A stretch of DNA of 64,000 bases from CAVPDE01 sp964580575 (GTDB lineage: Bacteria > Desulfobacterota > DSM-4660 > Desulfatiglandales > HGW-15). The DNA lies in the NCBI GenBank assembly GCA_964580575.1, contig CAZOLJ010000007.1, positions 1-64,000 of the forward strand, in the 5' to 3' direction. The position numbers were made by a program, and so were the translations under genes. Positions 1 to 8,025 of this stretch are shown here, one piece after another (position 1 is the first letter of the stretch; each line of letters begins with the position of its first letter). The notes below the pieces were generated by a model, which saw only the letters and a program-made list of their open reading frames with translations, did no database searches and had not been told where the DNA came from.

Positions 1-4
1 TCAT
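1..4 (-). CDS. Start codon of the next pilus gene (partial, likely pilY1)
   Basis: Only the ATG at 4..2 and one more base lie in the window. It is preceded on the minus strand by a purine-rich GAGGAG ribosome binding site and follows pilX by 37 bases, so a gene does start here. In minor pilin operons ordered fimT-pilW-pilV-pilX the next gene is usually pilY1, the large tip adhesin. That identity is inference from gene order only. Confidence 0.4.
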
Positions 5-41
5 GGTTCTCACTCCTCTTCTGCACTTCCTTCAAACAAAA

Positions 42-479
42 TCATTCTGCCTTCGGGCCGATCTTGTAGAACCGGGAGGCGACACGGACTTCGCCGGACG
101 ACGCGCTTCCGCCGGCCTTGGCCTCAACGTTGTAATCATAGCGTCTGAAGTGAACGGCCGAATAGCCTTTAGGGGCCAAGAAAGCCCCCAGGTAGTCGAC
201 ACTGACTTTGTATGGTTTCCCCAACAACTCACGATCGGCGTCCTGGATCCCCACATTGGATGGACTGCCGGTTCCTAATTCAGCCGCTTCCCGGTTCAGC
301 CCGCCCTCTGCAATGTAGAAGTTCTGCTTGTAAGGAATTTCGTTGAATGCGGTCTGCAAATCCATATGGGCCGTTTTGGTGGCGAAAACACCGATCAAAG
401 TCAGAACCACCAGAAGGATGAAGGCGATGATCGTGACGTTCCCCTCTTCGCTTTTAAGTCGAATGATGCAAGAGTTCAT
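42..479 (-). CDS. pilX: Type IV pilus assembly protein PilX-like minor pilin
   Basis: A 145-residue protein with the PilX-type N-terminus: a short basic segment (KSEEGN), then a hydrophobic helix (about residues 13-33) in which Glu of the class III pilin signal is not conserved, and a small periplasmic domain. I chose the ATG at 479 because a GGGAGGA ribosome binding site lies 6 bases upstream; a longer reading frame back to 566 would overlap pilV heavily. It is fourth in the operon fimT-pilW-pilV-pilX and likely joins the minor-pilin complex that primes pilus assembly in the inner membrane. Confidence 0.8.
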   Translation of the reverse strand: MNSCIIRLKSEEGNVTIIAFILLVVLTLIGVFATKTAHMDLQTAFNEIPYKQNFYIAEGGLNREAAELGTGSPSNVGIQDADRELLGKPYKVSVDYLGAFLAPKGYSAVHFRRYDYNVEAKAGGSASSGEVRVASRFYKIGPKAE

Positions 480-505
480 AAATCCTCCCAAAAGGCCGGC
501 GCTTC

Positions 506-1000
506 CTAATAGGCAACCTGATTCTTGACAGATGCGATCGATACACGGTGCCTGTTGTTTTCCCACGTTACAATGACCATCACGTTCTTGGTGGTCGGTG
601 AAGACTGATCGGCAATGTTCCAGATCCTGCGATAAAAGCCGCCTGTACCCACCACCCCTTCTTCGGAAATATTTTCTTCCCAGTCCACGTTCGTTGTTGA
701 GGAAAGACTGGTGTTGTTGCTGCTTATTCTGTCTCTGAGTTTGTTTACTCCGGGAGGGTCATTGAAATCACTGTTGAGAAGGTCTTCCATCTTCTCGCTG
801 GCGAGGGAAAGGGCGATGCTTGTATTACCGCCCATGAAATTCCCGCGGATAGCGGAAATCTGCATGGTCCCCACGGCGAGAAGTCCCACCGTCAAGATAA
901 TGATGGCCACCAGGACCTCGATGAGAGTGAAGCCCGCCACACCGCTGGCGGGTAAGCCCTGGTCCCTGCTTTCCCAATGCCATCCAAAATGCTTTTTCAT
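506..1000 (-). CDS. pilV: Type IV pilus modification protein PilV
   Basis: A 164-residue prepilin with the class III signal GFTLIEVLVAIIILTVGLLA around residues 23-42, including Gly(-1) before Phe and Glu at mature position 5. The C-terminal half matches the PilV pattern (short soluble domain ending in a VTWENN strand). The ATG at 1000 sits 2 bases past the pilW stop; a GTG at 1006 overlapping pilW is a possible alternative. Its unusually long leader carries an inverted repeat (933..952) just before the cleavage site. It is cleaved and methylated by a prepilin peptidase that is not in this window. Confidence 0.85.
   Translation of the reverse strand: MKKHFGWHWESRDQGLPASGVAGFTLIEVLVAIIILTVGLLAVGTMQISAIRGNFMGGNTSIALSLASEKMEDLLNSDFNDPPGVNKLRDRISSNNTSLSSTTNVDWEENISEEGVVGTGGFYRRIWNIADQSSPTTKNVMVIVTWENNRHRVSIASVKNQVAY
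933..952. repeat. Inverted repeat in the pilV leader
   Basis: CCCGCC (933-938) and GGCGGG (947-952) flank an 8-base loop. The surrounding bases resemble those of the first hairpin in pilW, although the mature pilins differ, which points to a copied element encoding the signal leader. Confidence 0.6.
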
Positions 1001-1002
1001 TT

Positions 1003-1974
1003 TCACAGCCCCACGTTTCTGGTTTTGACAAGGGAGTTGAGGGTCTTTCTTCTGTATGAGTCGTTCACAGAGATGGTTTCAGTTCCGAAGGTAATAGAAC
1101 TTGTATCCCTGTATCCCCTCTGCGGGAAGGCCGTCCTCGCGACCAGCAAAACCTCCACCGCCCTGACCCTGGTCTGATTACCTGCCGGATCATTAACCCA
1201 TGTGCCGTCGTTGAGCTGGTAGCGGAATTTGAGATTGTCGATGTTTTCGGCAACAACCTGATAACCGTTATCACTGCCGAGGTTTTTTCTGACAAGGCAG
1301 GGCCGAGTGGGAGTACTATCGTCCACTTTGTAAATGATGATATCCGCCCTGTGAATACGGTCATTGGTAGTATAGTTTTCGGTCAAGGGCGTCGTGATGT
1401 TGCCGCTGGTGTCCAGGTAAAAGAGCTCTGCATCGCTAAGATCGTTTTTGACGAGAACGCCATACTTCTTTTGTGCGGTATTCAGGTCAGGCGCTGGCTC
1501 ACTATCGAGATTCCAGGAACTTAGACTGATACTGCTGGCTGATGCGCTCTCTCCGCTGCCCAAAAGGCGGCCTTCCTCCCTACTCGCTTTGACGATTACA
1601 ATCACGTCCGTGTTATCCTTGATGTTAGCCCCGGCCCCGGCGGAAACTTTGTTCACGCCGAAGAGCAGAGGTCTTCCGGTTTCCATATTGTTTGTCGGGT
1701 CGCTGTCCCCGTCCAGGTCGTTCCAGTCCATCTGCCTGTTCGTTCGGTCAAAATTCGTGTAGTAACCGGCCATCTGGAGGTCCCGGGTGATCAGGTACAT
1801 GGCAGCCCTGAGATTCTGCTGCATAGCCGACACTTGATCCTGGAGCACATAAGAATCCTGCTGGACTTTGAAGGTCCTGAAAAGACCGGCGAGGATGACC
1901 ATGCCCAGCGCAATCGCCACCAAGAGCTCGATAAGAGTGAATCCCGCCGCACATCTGGCGGGCTTGTCCGCCAT
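1003..1974 (-). CDS. pilW: Type IV pilus assembly protein PilW
   Basis: A 323-residue minor prepilin beginning MADKPARCAAGFTLIEL, with the class III cleavage site between the Gly and Phe at residues 11-12 and a hydrophobic helix behind it. The remainder has the PilW architecture: a helix, then a long beta-rich periplasmic domain. The frame is open to 2064, but the extra residues translate a repeat (GVMGENAQ after EYWSDG), so I take the ATG at 1974. The leader itself is made of two GC-rich inverted repeats. Ends just before pilV, implying translational coupling. Confidence 0.85.
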   Translation of the reverse strand: MADKPARCAAGFTLIELLVAIALGMVILAGLFRTFKVQQDSYVLQDQVSAMQQNLRAAMYLITRDLQMAGYYTNFDRTNRQMDWNDLDGDSDPTNNMETGRPLLFGVNKVSAGAGANIKDNTDVIVIVKASREEGRLLGSGESASASSISLSSWNLDSEPAPDLNTAQKKYGVLVKNDLSDAELFYLDTSGNITTPLTENYTTNDRIHRADIIIYKVDDSTPTRPCLVRKNLGSDNGYQVVAENIDNLKFRYQLNDGTWVNDPAGNQTRVRAVEVLLVARTAFPQRGYRDTSSITFGTETISVNDSYRRKTLNSLVKTRNVGL

Positions 1975-1986
1975 AATTTTGGCGGA
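1943..1986. repeat. Two adjacent inverted repeats spanning the pilW start and leader
   Basis: Hairpin 1 pairs CCCGCC (1943-1948) with GGCGGG (1957-1962); hairpin 2 pairs TCCGCC (1967-1972) with GGCGGA (1981-1986). Both have 8-base loops. Together they encode the leader residues before GFTLIEL and cover the start codon at 1974, so the second stem could mask translation initiation. Confidence 0.6.
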
Positions 1987-2010
1987 TGAACTTTGGCATT
2001 GGGCATTTTC

Positions 2011-2043
2011 ACCCATCACTCCATCACTCCAGTACTCCACCAC
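2011..2043. repeat. Word-like repeat, CACTCCA family (copy 1)
   Basis: Tandem variants of an 8-9 base word (ATCACTCC, AGTACTCC, ACCAC) between pilW and fimT. The same words recur at 39770-39802 and 54428-54505, always at gene ends or between genes. Confidence 0.6.
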
Positions 2044-2079
2044 ATCATTTCCTTGTATCTGCACTTCTCCGTTCCCCTC

Positions 2080-2703
2080 TCAACGTTGCCAGGCCGAGCC
2101 TGTCCATCTTGTCATGATGATCACGCCGGAACTCCACACACCGATAGCGTGGGTGCTATTCCTGTTGTTCTGCATATACACATATCCGCCCGTGGAACCA
2201 GCCCCGGAGGGGCTCAGAATCATTCCCCTGGAATCAAACACGACCCCGTCGCCGGGAAATGTGACATTGTTGTCCCAACTCGTATCCGGGGTGGTCGTTG
2301 CAGTGCGAGTCGCCGTGCCATGACCGTAACCCACTCCACTGCCGTATTCGGAAAATCTCACTTCCTTTAAAATCCGGTCGTCCCCGCCCGGACCCCCGGA
2401 AGCGCTCTCCCAAGTTCGGTTGTCGCCGGAGCTAATCACCTGATAACTGTTGCCGGCCACGTTGAACAAAATTCCGCACTGCGCTCTGTCTTTGACAGCA
2501 GTCATTTTGGCTAACTGAAGATTGGAGTAAATGTCGCGAGCTGCGCCCCTCAACCTGTATTTCGGGAGCCAGCTTGAAAAACTCGGAATGGCAATCCCAA
2601 GCAAAACAGAAAGGATGATGATCGTGATCAACAATTCGAGCACCGTAAAGCCCCGGTCGCCTCTGGCGCTGCCGAAGGCGCGTAAACCCTGTTCTTTTTT
2701 CAT
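2080..2703 (-). CDS. fimT: FimT/GspH-type minor pseudopilin
   Basis: A 207-residue prepilin: class III signal GFTVLELLITIIILSVLLGI (about residues 19-38) with Glu5, followed by the FimT/GspH pattern (R.AARDIYSNLQLAK) and a beta-rich domain. The start at 2703 is supported by an AAGGA(TG)GAG ribosome binding site and by the sigma-54 promoter whose predicted transcription start falls near 2727; the upstream ATG at 2727 would then have no leader and no binding site. First gene of the minor pilin operon; it likely initiates the pilus tip complex with PilW, PilV and PilX. Confidence 0.82.
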   Translation of the reverse strand: MKKEQGLRAFGSARGDRGFTVLELLITIIILSVLLGIAIPSFSSWLPKYRLRGAARDIYSNLQLAKMTAVKDRAQCGILFNVAGNSYQVISSGDNRTWESASGGPGGDDRILKEVRFSEYGSGVGYGHGTATRTATTTPDTSWDNNVTFPGDGVVFDSRGMILSPSGAGSTGGYVYMQNNRNSTHAIGVWSSGVIIMTRWTGSAWQR

Positions 2704-2736
2704 CGCTCCATCCTTCTTTGAATTCATACTTATAAC

Positions 2737-2752
2737 AGCAAGAAAAGTGCCA
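2737..2752 (-). promoter_or_regulatory. Sigma-54 (RpoN) promoter of the minor pilin operon
   Basis: The minus strand reads TGGCACTTTTCTTGCT. This fits the consensus TGGCACGN4TTGCW at every defined position but one (T for G at position 7), with GG and GC elements exactly 10 bases apart. The predicted start site is near 2727, giving a leader of about 24 bases before the fimT ATG at 2703. Such promoters need an enhancer-binding activator; PilR or a relative is a natural guess but is not in the window. Confidence 0.8.
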
Positions 2753-3413
2753 ACCTGAACCTTCCTCTAAGATTAGTCACTTCAATCGCCGGAGATAATG
2801 GAATGTGTTTCCGGTTTCCTTATAACTATTTGATAAGCCAACATTTATCTAGAAGCAATCTATTTTGGCATGGAGTGACAAAAGTAAAAGAGGACATGAG
2901 AATTGGGCAGTTCAGGAAAGGATAGAATTAGGAATATTGTAAAATTGATTTACAACCATAAAATAATTTTACTATTCTGAAAGTGCTTCGATGAGTTAAT
3001 ACGCATCAGGAGGAGGCAAGAAGACGGGCGTCTGGATTTGAAGCGAGCATAAGAGATCTTCGATTGTGGACCGAATGGCGAAGCCGCTTTTCTGCGCATC
3101 TCTTAAAGAAATCCGTTCAGAGGCATTTTCGACAGACTCTTTGGTAAGCGCTGCATGTCTTGACTACCCATTCACCAATGCCTACAATTACAACTCTAAA
3201 ACGCTGCAGTACCGCTGTGCCCCTAAGTTGTGACCCTTCCTGCATGGGTGAAAGACTTGCGCCCCTTGCTGGGGCTGTTATGATAAGTATACAACTTGGT
3301 CTCTAACGCTACTAACGGCAACGGGTGTCGCCTGAAGCTTTTCTTTCAAGACCAGGCTGCCATTGATCTGATGATCCGTTCGACAAAGGGTTGCTCGCCT
3401 TGGGAGGTGGCCT
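2753..3413. other. Intergenic stretch without a supported gene
   Basis: About 660 bases between divergently oriented genes. The part nearest the sigma-54 promoter is AT-rich and could hold activator sites. The rest has stops in all frames and no tRNA or riboswitch core that I can recognise. A small GC-rich hairpin (GCCCCTTGCTGGGGC, near 3260) is the only clear structure. Confidence 0.5.
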
Positions 3414-4481
3414 ATGAAGAAAAGGCATTTGCAAACTCCGCTTCTAGCCCTAACACTCGTTTTACTATTTTGGGGAACTTCCCTCTCCGAAAGCAAGGAA
3501 ATTTCAGTCCTCATAAGTAAGCCACATGGTCTAGTGACTCTCAAGGCTGTCGAAGCCCCTCTCGAGGAAGTCATGGACCAATTGTCCAGAGAAGGCGGCT
3601 TCCGCTGCTACCTATTCCCTGAGATAAAGGGGAACATTGTCTCTGCGCATTTTCGAAATAGACCTTTGCAGGAAGTCCTAAAGCAGCTTTTGGGGGACAA
3701 TCTCATCGTGAAGTATAAGGATCACAGCGAAATCACGGCAGTTTATGGCTTAGACAATAAGGATAAAAAGCTCGCAAACAGAAATAGGAGGCTTAAATCA
3801 TATCTCGACAACATCTTTTTTCCTTTGCCGGAACTGAAGGACGTCGTTAGCGTGAGCCTACAGCAGGATTATCCTACAGCAAAAAACTTTCTTGTCATCC
3901 CCAGGGAAGACATCAAGGGAGAACTAAAAGGCTATGTTTTCTCATATTATATCGGATCAGGGCCAGCACCGACGATCGATAGTGTCCGACTGGGGGCAGC
4001 GAGCGACTGGGCGGCAAGACGTCGGAACGTGAATCAAGGCAAGGAAGCAGCTTCAATGAATGATGAAACCGACACGCCAACCAAACAGCCTCCTTCTCTC
4101 GGTTCACATAAGTCTATGCGAAGAAGCCACGAGTTTCTAACTGTGGAAGTATCTGCCGACTTTTCTTCGCCCCCCATAAGAAAATTTCAAATAGGATTAC
4201 CAGACGATCTGACGATGTATCCTGCGGCTGAGGAGCTCCTGGCAAAAAGGGGAAAGCCTACATCCCAAGCTGAGTTTATTAGGACTTTCATGCTAAGCCC
4301 GCTAGCCATAGGGTTCGAATTTCGAGATAGCATTTCAAGACAGTCTTATTATGTCGATGTACTAAGAAGGCAAGTTTTCGTCTCCTATGGAGAAAGAATG
4401 AAAGCCAAAACAAAAGAAAGACTGGACCCTGATAGAAAATCCAGAATCGAAAGACAATGGTTGGAAATGCTATCCTTCTGA
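3414..4481 (+). CDS. Secreted protein with an STN-like (secretin/TonB short N-terminal) domain, function unknown
   Basis: A 355-residue protein with a signal peptide (basic MKKRH then a hydrophobic stretch to about residue 24). Residues 35-110 look like an STN/secretin N0 fold: VTLKAVEAPLEEVMDQLSRE followed by the PLQEVLKQLL helix, the same pattern as in the protein at 60553. The rest (a basic, Gln/Pro-rich middle and a mixed alpha/beta C-terminus) I do not recognise. GGGAGGT lies 5 bases before the ATG. It is followed 52 bases later by a large secreted protein and may be cotranscribed with it. A periplasmic role near a secretin or outer-membrane receptor is inference. Confidence 0.6.
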   Translation: MKKRHLQTPLLALTLVLLFWGTSLSESKEISVLISKPHGLVTLKAVEAPLEEVMDQLSREGGFRCYLFPEIKGNIVSAHFRNRPLQEVLKQLLGDNLIVKYKDHSEITAVYGLDNKDKKLANRNRRLKSYLDNIFFPLPELKDVVSVSLQQDYPTAKNFLVIPREDIKGELKGYVFSYYIGSGPAPTIDSVRLGAASDWAARRRNVNQGKEAASMNDETDTPTKQPPSLGSHKSMRRSHEFLTVEVSADFSSPPIRKFQIGLPDDLTMYPAAEELLAKRGKPTSQAEFIRTFMLSPLAIGFEFRDSISRQSYYVDVLRRQVFVSYGERMKAKTKERLDPDRKSRIERQWLEMLSF

Positions 4482-4533
4482 TTCTGTTAGAAAGAGATTC
4501 TACCATCTTTTCGCGCTCCCTATTGAGGTAGCA

Positions 4534-7500
4534 ATGCTTCAGAAGTACCTATCCGTATCCATTGGCGTTATTATTCTCATAATCACAATAGCGTTTCCCG
4601 TCAGTGCAGACATTCTTTACACAACCGTTCCAAGTTACGATCAACAACGCTTGGATTTCGACTTAGACGGCTTTTACGAGGATCCTCCAGGGGTCTGCGC
4701 AGAGTTTTCGATCGCTATGGTTTTCGGATACTATGATAACAACGGTTGGAAAAGGTTTGTCCCTTATGGCTCGGCGTCCGCGCTCGAAAATCCAAGAGGC
4801 GTTTACGAGTTGGTTAACACGATTATCTCACAGGTCGGCTCCGGCGGGGAGGGGATGACCTTTGACGACTACTCGACAAGACTCAACATTAACGCTCTGT
4901 CCAGGATGATGGACCCCAGCGCCGATTTCACCGCAGACTTTTCATCTGAGCTTGAGGATGTTGAAATCACCTGGGATCTAATCAAGTCAAGCCTCATGAC
5001 CCATGGGCCGGGGAACCTGTGTATATTGTATGACTTCGAATATTACGATAACCAAGGGACGATCGGCCAAGCCCAGAATCACGTGATGGTGACCATCGGC
5101 TTCAAGGAAAATTTTTCTCAATTTGGTGTTCCCGCCAACTGGGTTCTTCTCAAAAGCACGTGGGATAATGGAGATGAAGGGCTGGATCCCCTTTGGATCA
5201 ACTGGGATGATATCGATCAATTCGAGAATTATCTGGGGTATCTTCATTTTTACGAGGGCGGTTTGCCTTCTTCTTCGAATGACACAACGGACGACGACTA
5301 TGAGGATGATGATTATCGCACGCAGGCTTCGCAAATATCTTCTCCCTTCAATGCTTCAATGAGTTGCAATGATTCCGATTGGTTTGAGATAAGCCTGGAG
5401 CAAGGGGACAAGATCGACGGGCGGATCAGTTTTGCGCACTCCAATGGCAACTTGGATTTGTATTTATATGACTTTTTGGGGAGGGAACTGGCCAAGTCCG
5501 AAACGAATCTCAACGAGGAGAAACTCAGTCATGTGGCATCCCTCGCCGGGAAATACTATATTTTGGTGAAGGGCCGGGACTTTGACCAAAACACCTATAA
5601 CATCTCGATCACAAAGGTCAGAGCGACCTACGCCATCTCCGGATATGTCAGGACCTCCAGCGGCGCGGGGATTAATGGTGTAACCGTGACTTTCAACAAC
5701 GGCGGTGGCGCTGCGACGACGGACGCTCTGGGGTTCTACACTTGCACAGTGAGTTACGGGTGGAGCGGCTCTGCAACGCCGAGCCTGTCAGGCTACACGT
5801 TCACCCCCGGCTTTCTCCTCTACATCAATGTCACCACCAACAAGTCCAGCCAGAACTACATCGGCAGACCCCCGGCAGACCCCATGATCTCGGGATACGT
5901 GAGGACCTCGGGGGGCAGTAGTATGAACGGTGTGACCGTCGCCTTCAGCGGCGGCGGTGGCACTGCAACGACAAGCAGTTCCGGGTACTACAGCCGCACA
6001 GTGAGTTACGGGTGGAGCGGCTCTGCGACGCCGAGCCTGTCAGGCTACACGTTCAGCCCCGCCTCCCTGAGCTACATGAATGTGGCGACAAGCTTATCGA
6101 ATCAAAACTTTACCGGAACAGCCTCAAACGCCGGTCTCACCGTGACTCTGCTTCCGGCCGCCGCAGCGAGCGCGGGTGCGCAGTGGAACGTGGACCGAGG
6201 GCCATGGCATAACAGCGGAGCCACCGTGAGCGGATTAAGCGTTGGCTCACACACGGTGAACTACAAGGCGGTGAGCGGCTGGACGGCACCATCGAGCGAG
6301 ACCGTTACACTCACGAGCGGCCAAACCACAACGGTTACGAGAAACTACACGCTGCAGGGCACTGTCCCGCTTGGAGATGCCGTCGACGCGTCCAATTTGA
6401 CCTGGACCACCGGTGGAGATAACAACTGGTTTGGCCAGACGCAGGTCACACGGGATGGTGTCGGTGCGGCACAGAGCGGCGGGATTGCCCACAACCAGCA
6501 GACCTGGATGGAAATCACGGTAGAGGGTCCGGGGACGATCAGTTTCTACTGGCAGGTCTCTTCGCAATTTAACTATGATTTTCTGCGGTTCTATATTGGC
6601 TCTTCCGCTCAAGCGAGCCTATCCGGAAACGTGGGCTGGCAGCACCAGTCGTTTTCCGTGCCGCAGGGCAGACAGACCCTGCGTTGGAGCTACTCCAAGG
6701 ATAATAGTGTAAATGCCGGATCGGATTGCGGCTGGGTGGACAACGTTGTCTATCGCTGCGGAGTCTGCAAGGACGAACTGGTTCTGAACTTCGGCCCTGA
6801 CTACGGTCTGTATCAGTACGACAAGGCAGGAGGTTGGAATCAGTGGAACACGGTCTATCCCTCTCAAATGGTGACGGTGGACTTCAACGGCGACGGCATG
6901 GATGAACTGGTCGCCGCCTTCCCAGGCTACGGCCTCTACAAAAAGGATTCACCCAACGACTGGAAACCGATCAACAACGTTGACCCGGCAAAAATGATCG
7001 CCACCGACATTGACGGGGACGGTAAGGATGAACTCGTCGCCGCCTTCATCGGGTATGGATTGTACTACTATGATGACCTTGGAGGCTGGTCACCGCCGAT
7101 CAATACCGTTATACCGGATGCTATGGTTCGCTTCAGTGAGGGGGTGGTTTGCGACTTTGGGGCGGCCTATGGGCTGTGGTCTTACAACACCTCCGGAGGC
7201 TGGTCTCCATTGAATGCGGAGGATCCCGACAAGATTGTGGCGACGGACATAGACGGGGACGGTAAAGATGAATTGGTGGTCTCTTTTGAAGGCTGGGGAC
7301 TTTACATCTATGAACCGGTGGGCGGGACGTGGCAGCAGATCAACACGGTGGTTCCTGACGAAATCCTAGCGGTGGACATTGACGGGGACCGCAAGGATGA
7401 GTTGGTGATCTCTTTCACCGGTTACGGTCTTTACGTCTTTGAGCCGGAGGGTCTAATCTGGCAGCAGCCGCCCATCAATACGGAGATTCCCGAGGCCATG

Positions 7501-7761
7501 ATCAGGCTGGGCAACGGGATTGCCGCCGATTACGGAGCAGCCTATGGGCTGTGGACTTGGAGTAAGGGAGAAGGCTGGCAACAGAGGAACACGGTTGACG
7601 CTGGACAGATGACGGCAGTGGACGTTGACAATAACGGAGTGGAGGAGTTGGTGGTCTCCTTCCCTGGCTATGGTCTATGGTACTATAACGAGACCAACGG
7701 CTGGCAGTTTCTGAACGATGTTGTTCCTGACGACATGAAACCTATCAACTTTTATCCATAA
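4534..7761 (+). CDS. Large secreted multidomain protein: papain-like N-terminus, PPC domain, Ig-like repeats, eight-unit propeller-like C-terminus
   Basis: 1075 residues with a signal peptide (about 1-25). Residues 30-240 resemble a C39/papain-like cysteine peptidase: Cys55 in GVCAEFS, His183 in NHVMV, and Asp211/Asn212 in KSTWDNGD could form the triad. Residues about 258-368 look like a bacterial pre-peptidase C-terminal (PPC) domain. Two near-identical 80-residue SGYVRTS beta domains follow (carboxypeptidase-regulatory type), then a SGLSVGSHTV domain and a beta-sandwich near 610-745. From about 750 to the end run eight repeats of about 41 residues (DELVxxFxGYGLY...), half of them carrying DxDGDG calcium-loop motifs, ending DDMKPINFYP. 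The same module ends the protein at 8026. Likely exported, perhaps by the type II system of this window; substrate unknown. Confidence 0.7.
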   Translation: MLQKYLSVSIGVIILIITIAFPVSADILYTTVPSYDQQRLDFDLDGFYEDPPGVCAEFSIAMVFGYYDNNGWKRFVPYGSASALENPRGVYELVNTIISQVGSGGEGMTFDDYSTRLNINALSRMMDPSADFTADFSSELEDVEITWDLIKSSLMTHGPGNLCILYDFEYYDNQGTIGQAQNHVMVTIGFKENFSQFGVPANWVLLKSTWDNGDEGLDPLWINWDDIDQFENYLGYLHFYEGGLPSSSNDTTDDDYEDDDYRTQASQISSPFNASMSCNDSDWFEISLEQGDKIDGRISFAHSNGNLDLYLYDFLGRELAKSETNLNEEKLSHVASLAGKYYILVKGRDFDQNTYNISITKVRATYAISGYVRTSSGAGINGVTVTFNNGGGAATTDALGFYTCTVSYGWSGSATPSLSGYTFTPGFLLYINVTTNKSSQNYIGRPPADPMISGYVRTSGGSSMNGVTVAFSGGGGTATTSSSGYYSRTVSYGWSGSATPSLSGYTFSPASLSYMNVATSLSNQNFTGTASNAGLTVTLLPAAAASAGAQWNVDRGPWHNSGATVSGLSVGSHTVNYKAVSGWTAPSSETVTLTSGQTTTVTRNYTLQGTVPLGDAVDASNLTWTTGGDNNWFGQTQVTRDGVGAAQSGGIAHNQQTWMEITVEGPGTISFYWQVSSQFNYDFLRFYIGSSAQASLSGNVGWQHQSFSVPQGRQTLRWSYSKDNSVNAGSDCGWVDNVVYRCGVCKDELVLNFGPDYGLYQYDKAGGWNQWNTVYPSQMVTVDFNGDGMDELVAAFPGYGLYKKDSPNDWKPINNVDPAKMIATDIDGDGKDELVAAFIGYGLYYYDDLGGWSPPINTVIPDAMVRFSEGVVCDFGAAYGLWSYNTSGGWSPLNAEDPDKIVATDIDGDGKDELVVSFEGWGLYIYEPVGGTWQQINTVVPDEILAVDIDGDRKDELVISFTGYGLYVFEPEGLIWQQPPINTEIPEAMIRLGNGIAADYGAAYGLWTWSKGEGWQQRNTVDAGQMTAVDVDNNGVEELVVSFPGYGLWYYNETNGWQFLNDVVPDDMKPINFYP

Positions 7762-7776
7762 GAACAACCATCCTGT

Positions 7777-7802
7777 GGGCATGGGGCGGTCGTCCCATGC
7801 CC
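7777..7802 (+). terminator. Hairpin after the large secreted protein gene
   Basis: GGGCATGGG (7777-7785) pairs perfectly with CCCATGCCC (7794-7802) across an 8-base loop, 16 bases past the stop codon. No U-run follows, so it may stabilise the transcript end rather than act as a true intrinsic terminator. Confidence 0.45.
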
Positions 7803-8025
7803 GCTCTCCTGTCTCTGGAGAACCAGGTCGCATTATGACTTGAGTTGGTGATAACCATAACTCATCCTGCTATCACCGATCCCCTTAGGAACCAACTAAA
7901 CATCCCCGCCAATAGGGACCAATATATCATTGACGCACAAGAACGGAATTCACTATACTCTGCAGCATTGTAGGGGGGTTCTGGCTATCACCTATTCTCA
8001 TTTACAGACAGAAAAGGAGATTGAG

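Noticed and set aside
2753..3413. c-di-GMP riboswitch or transposase remnant
   Set aside because: The short matches do not include the conserved core and no frame gives a recognisable peptide.
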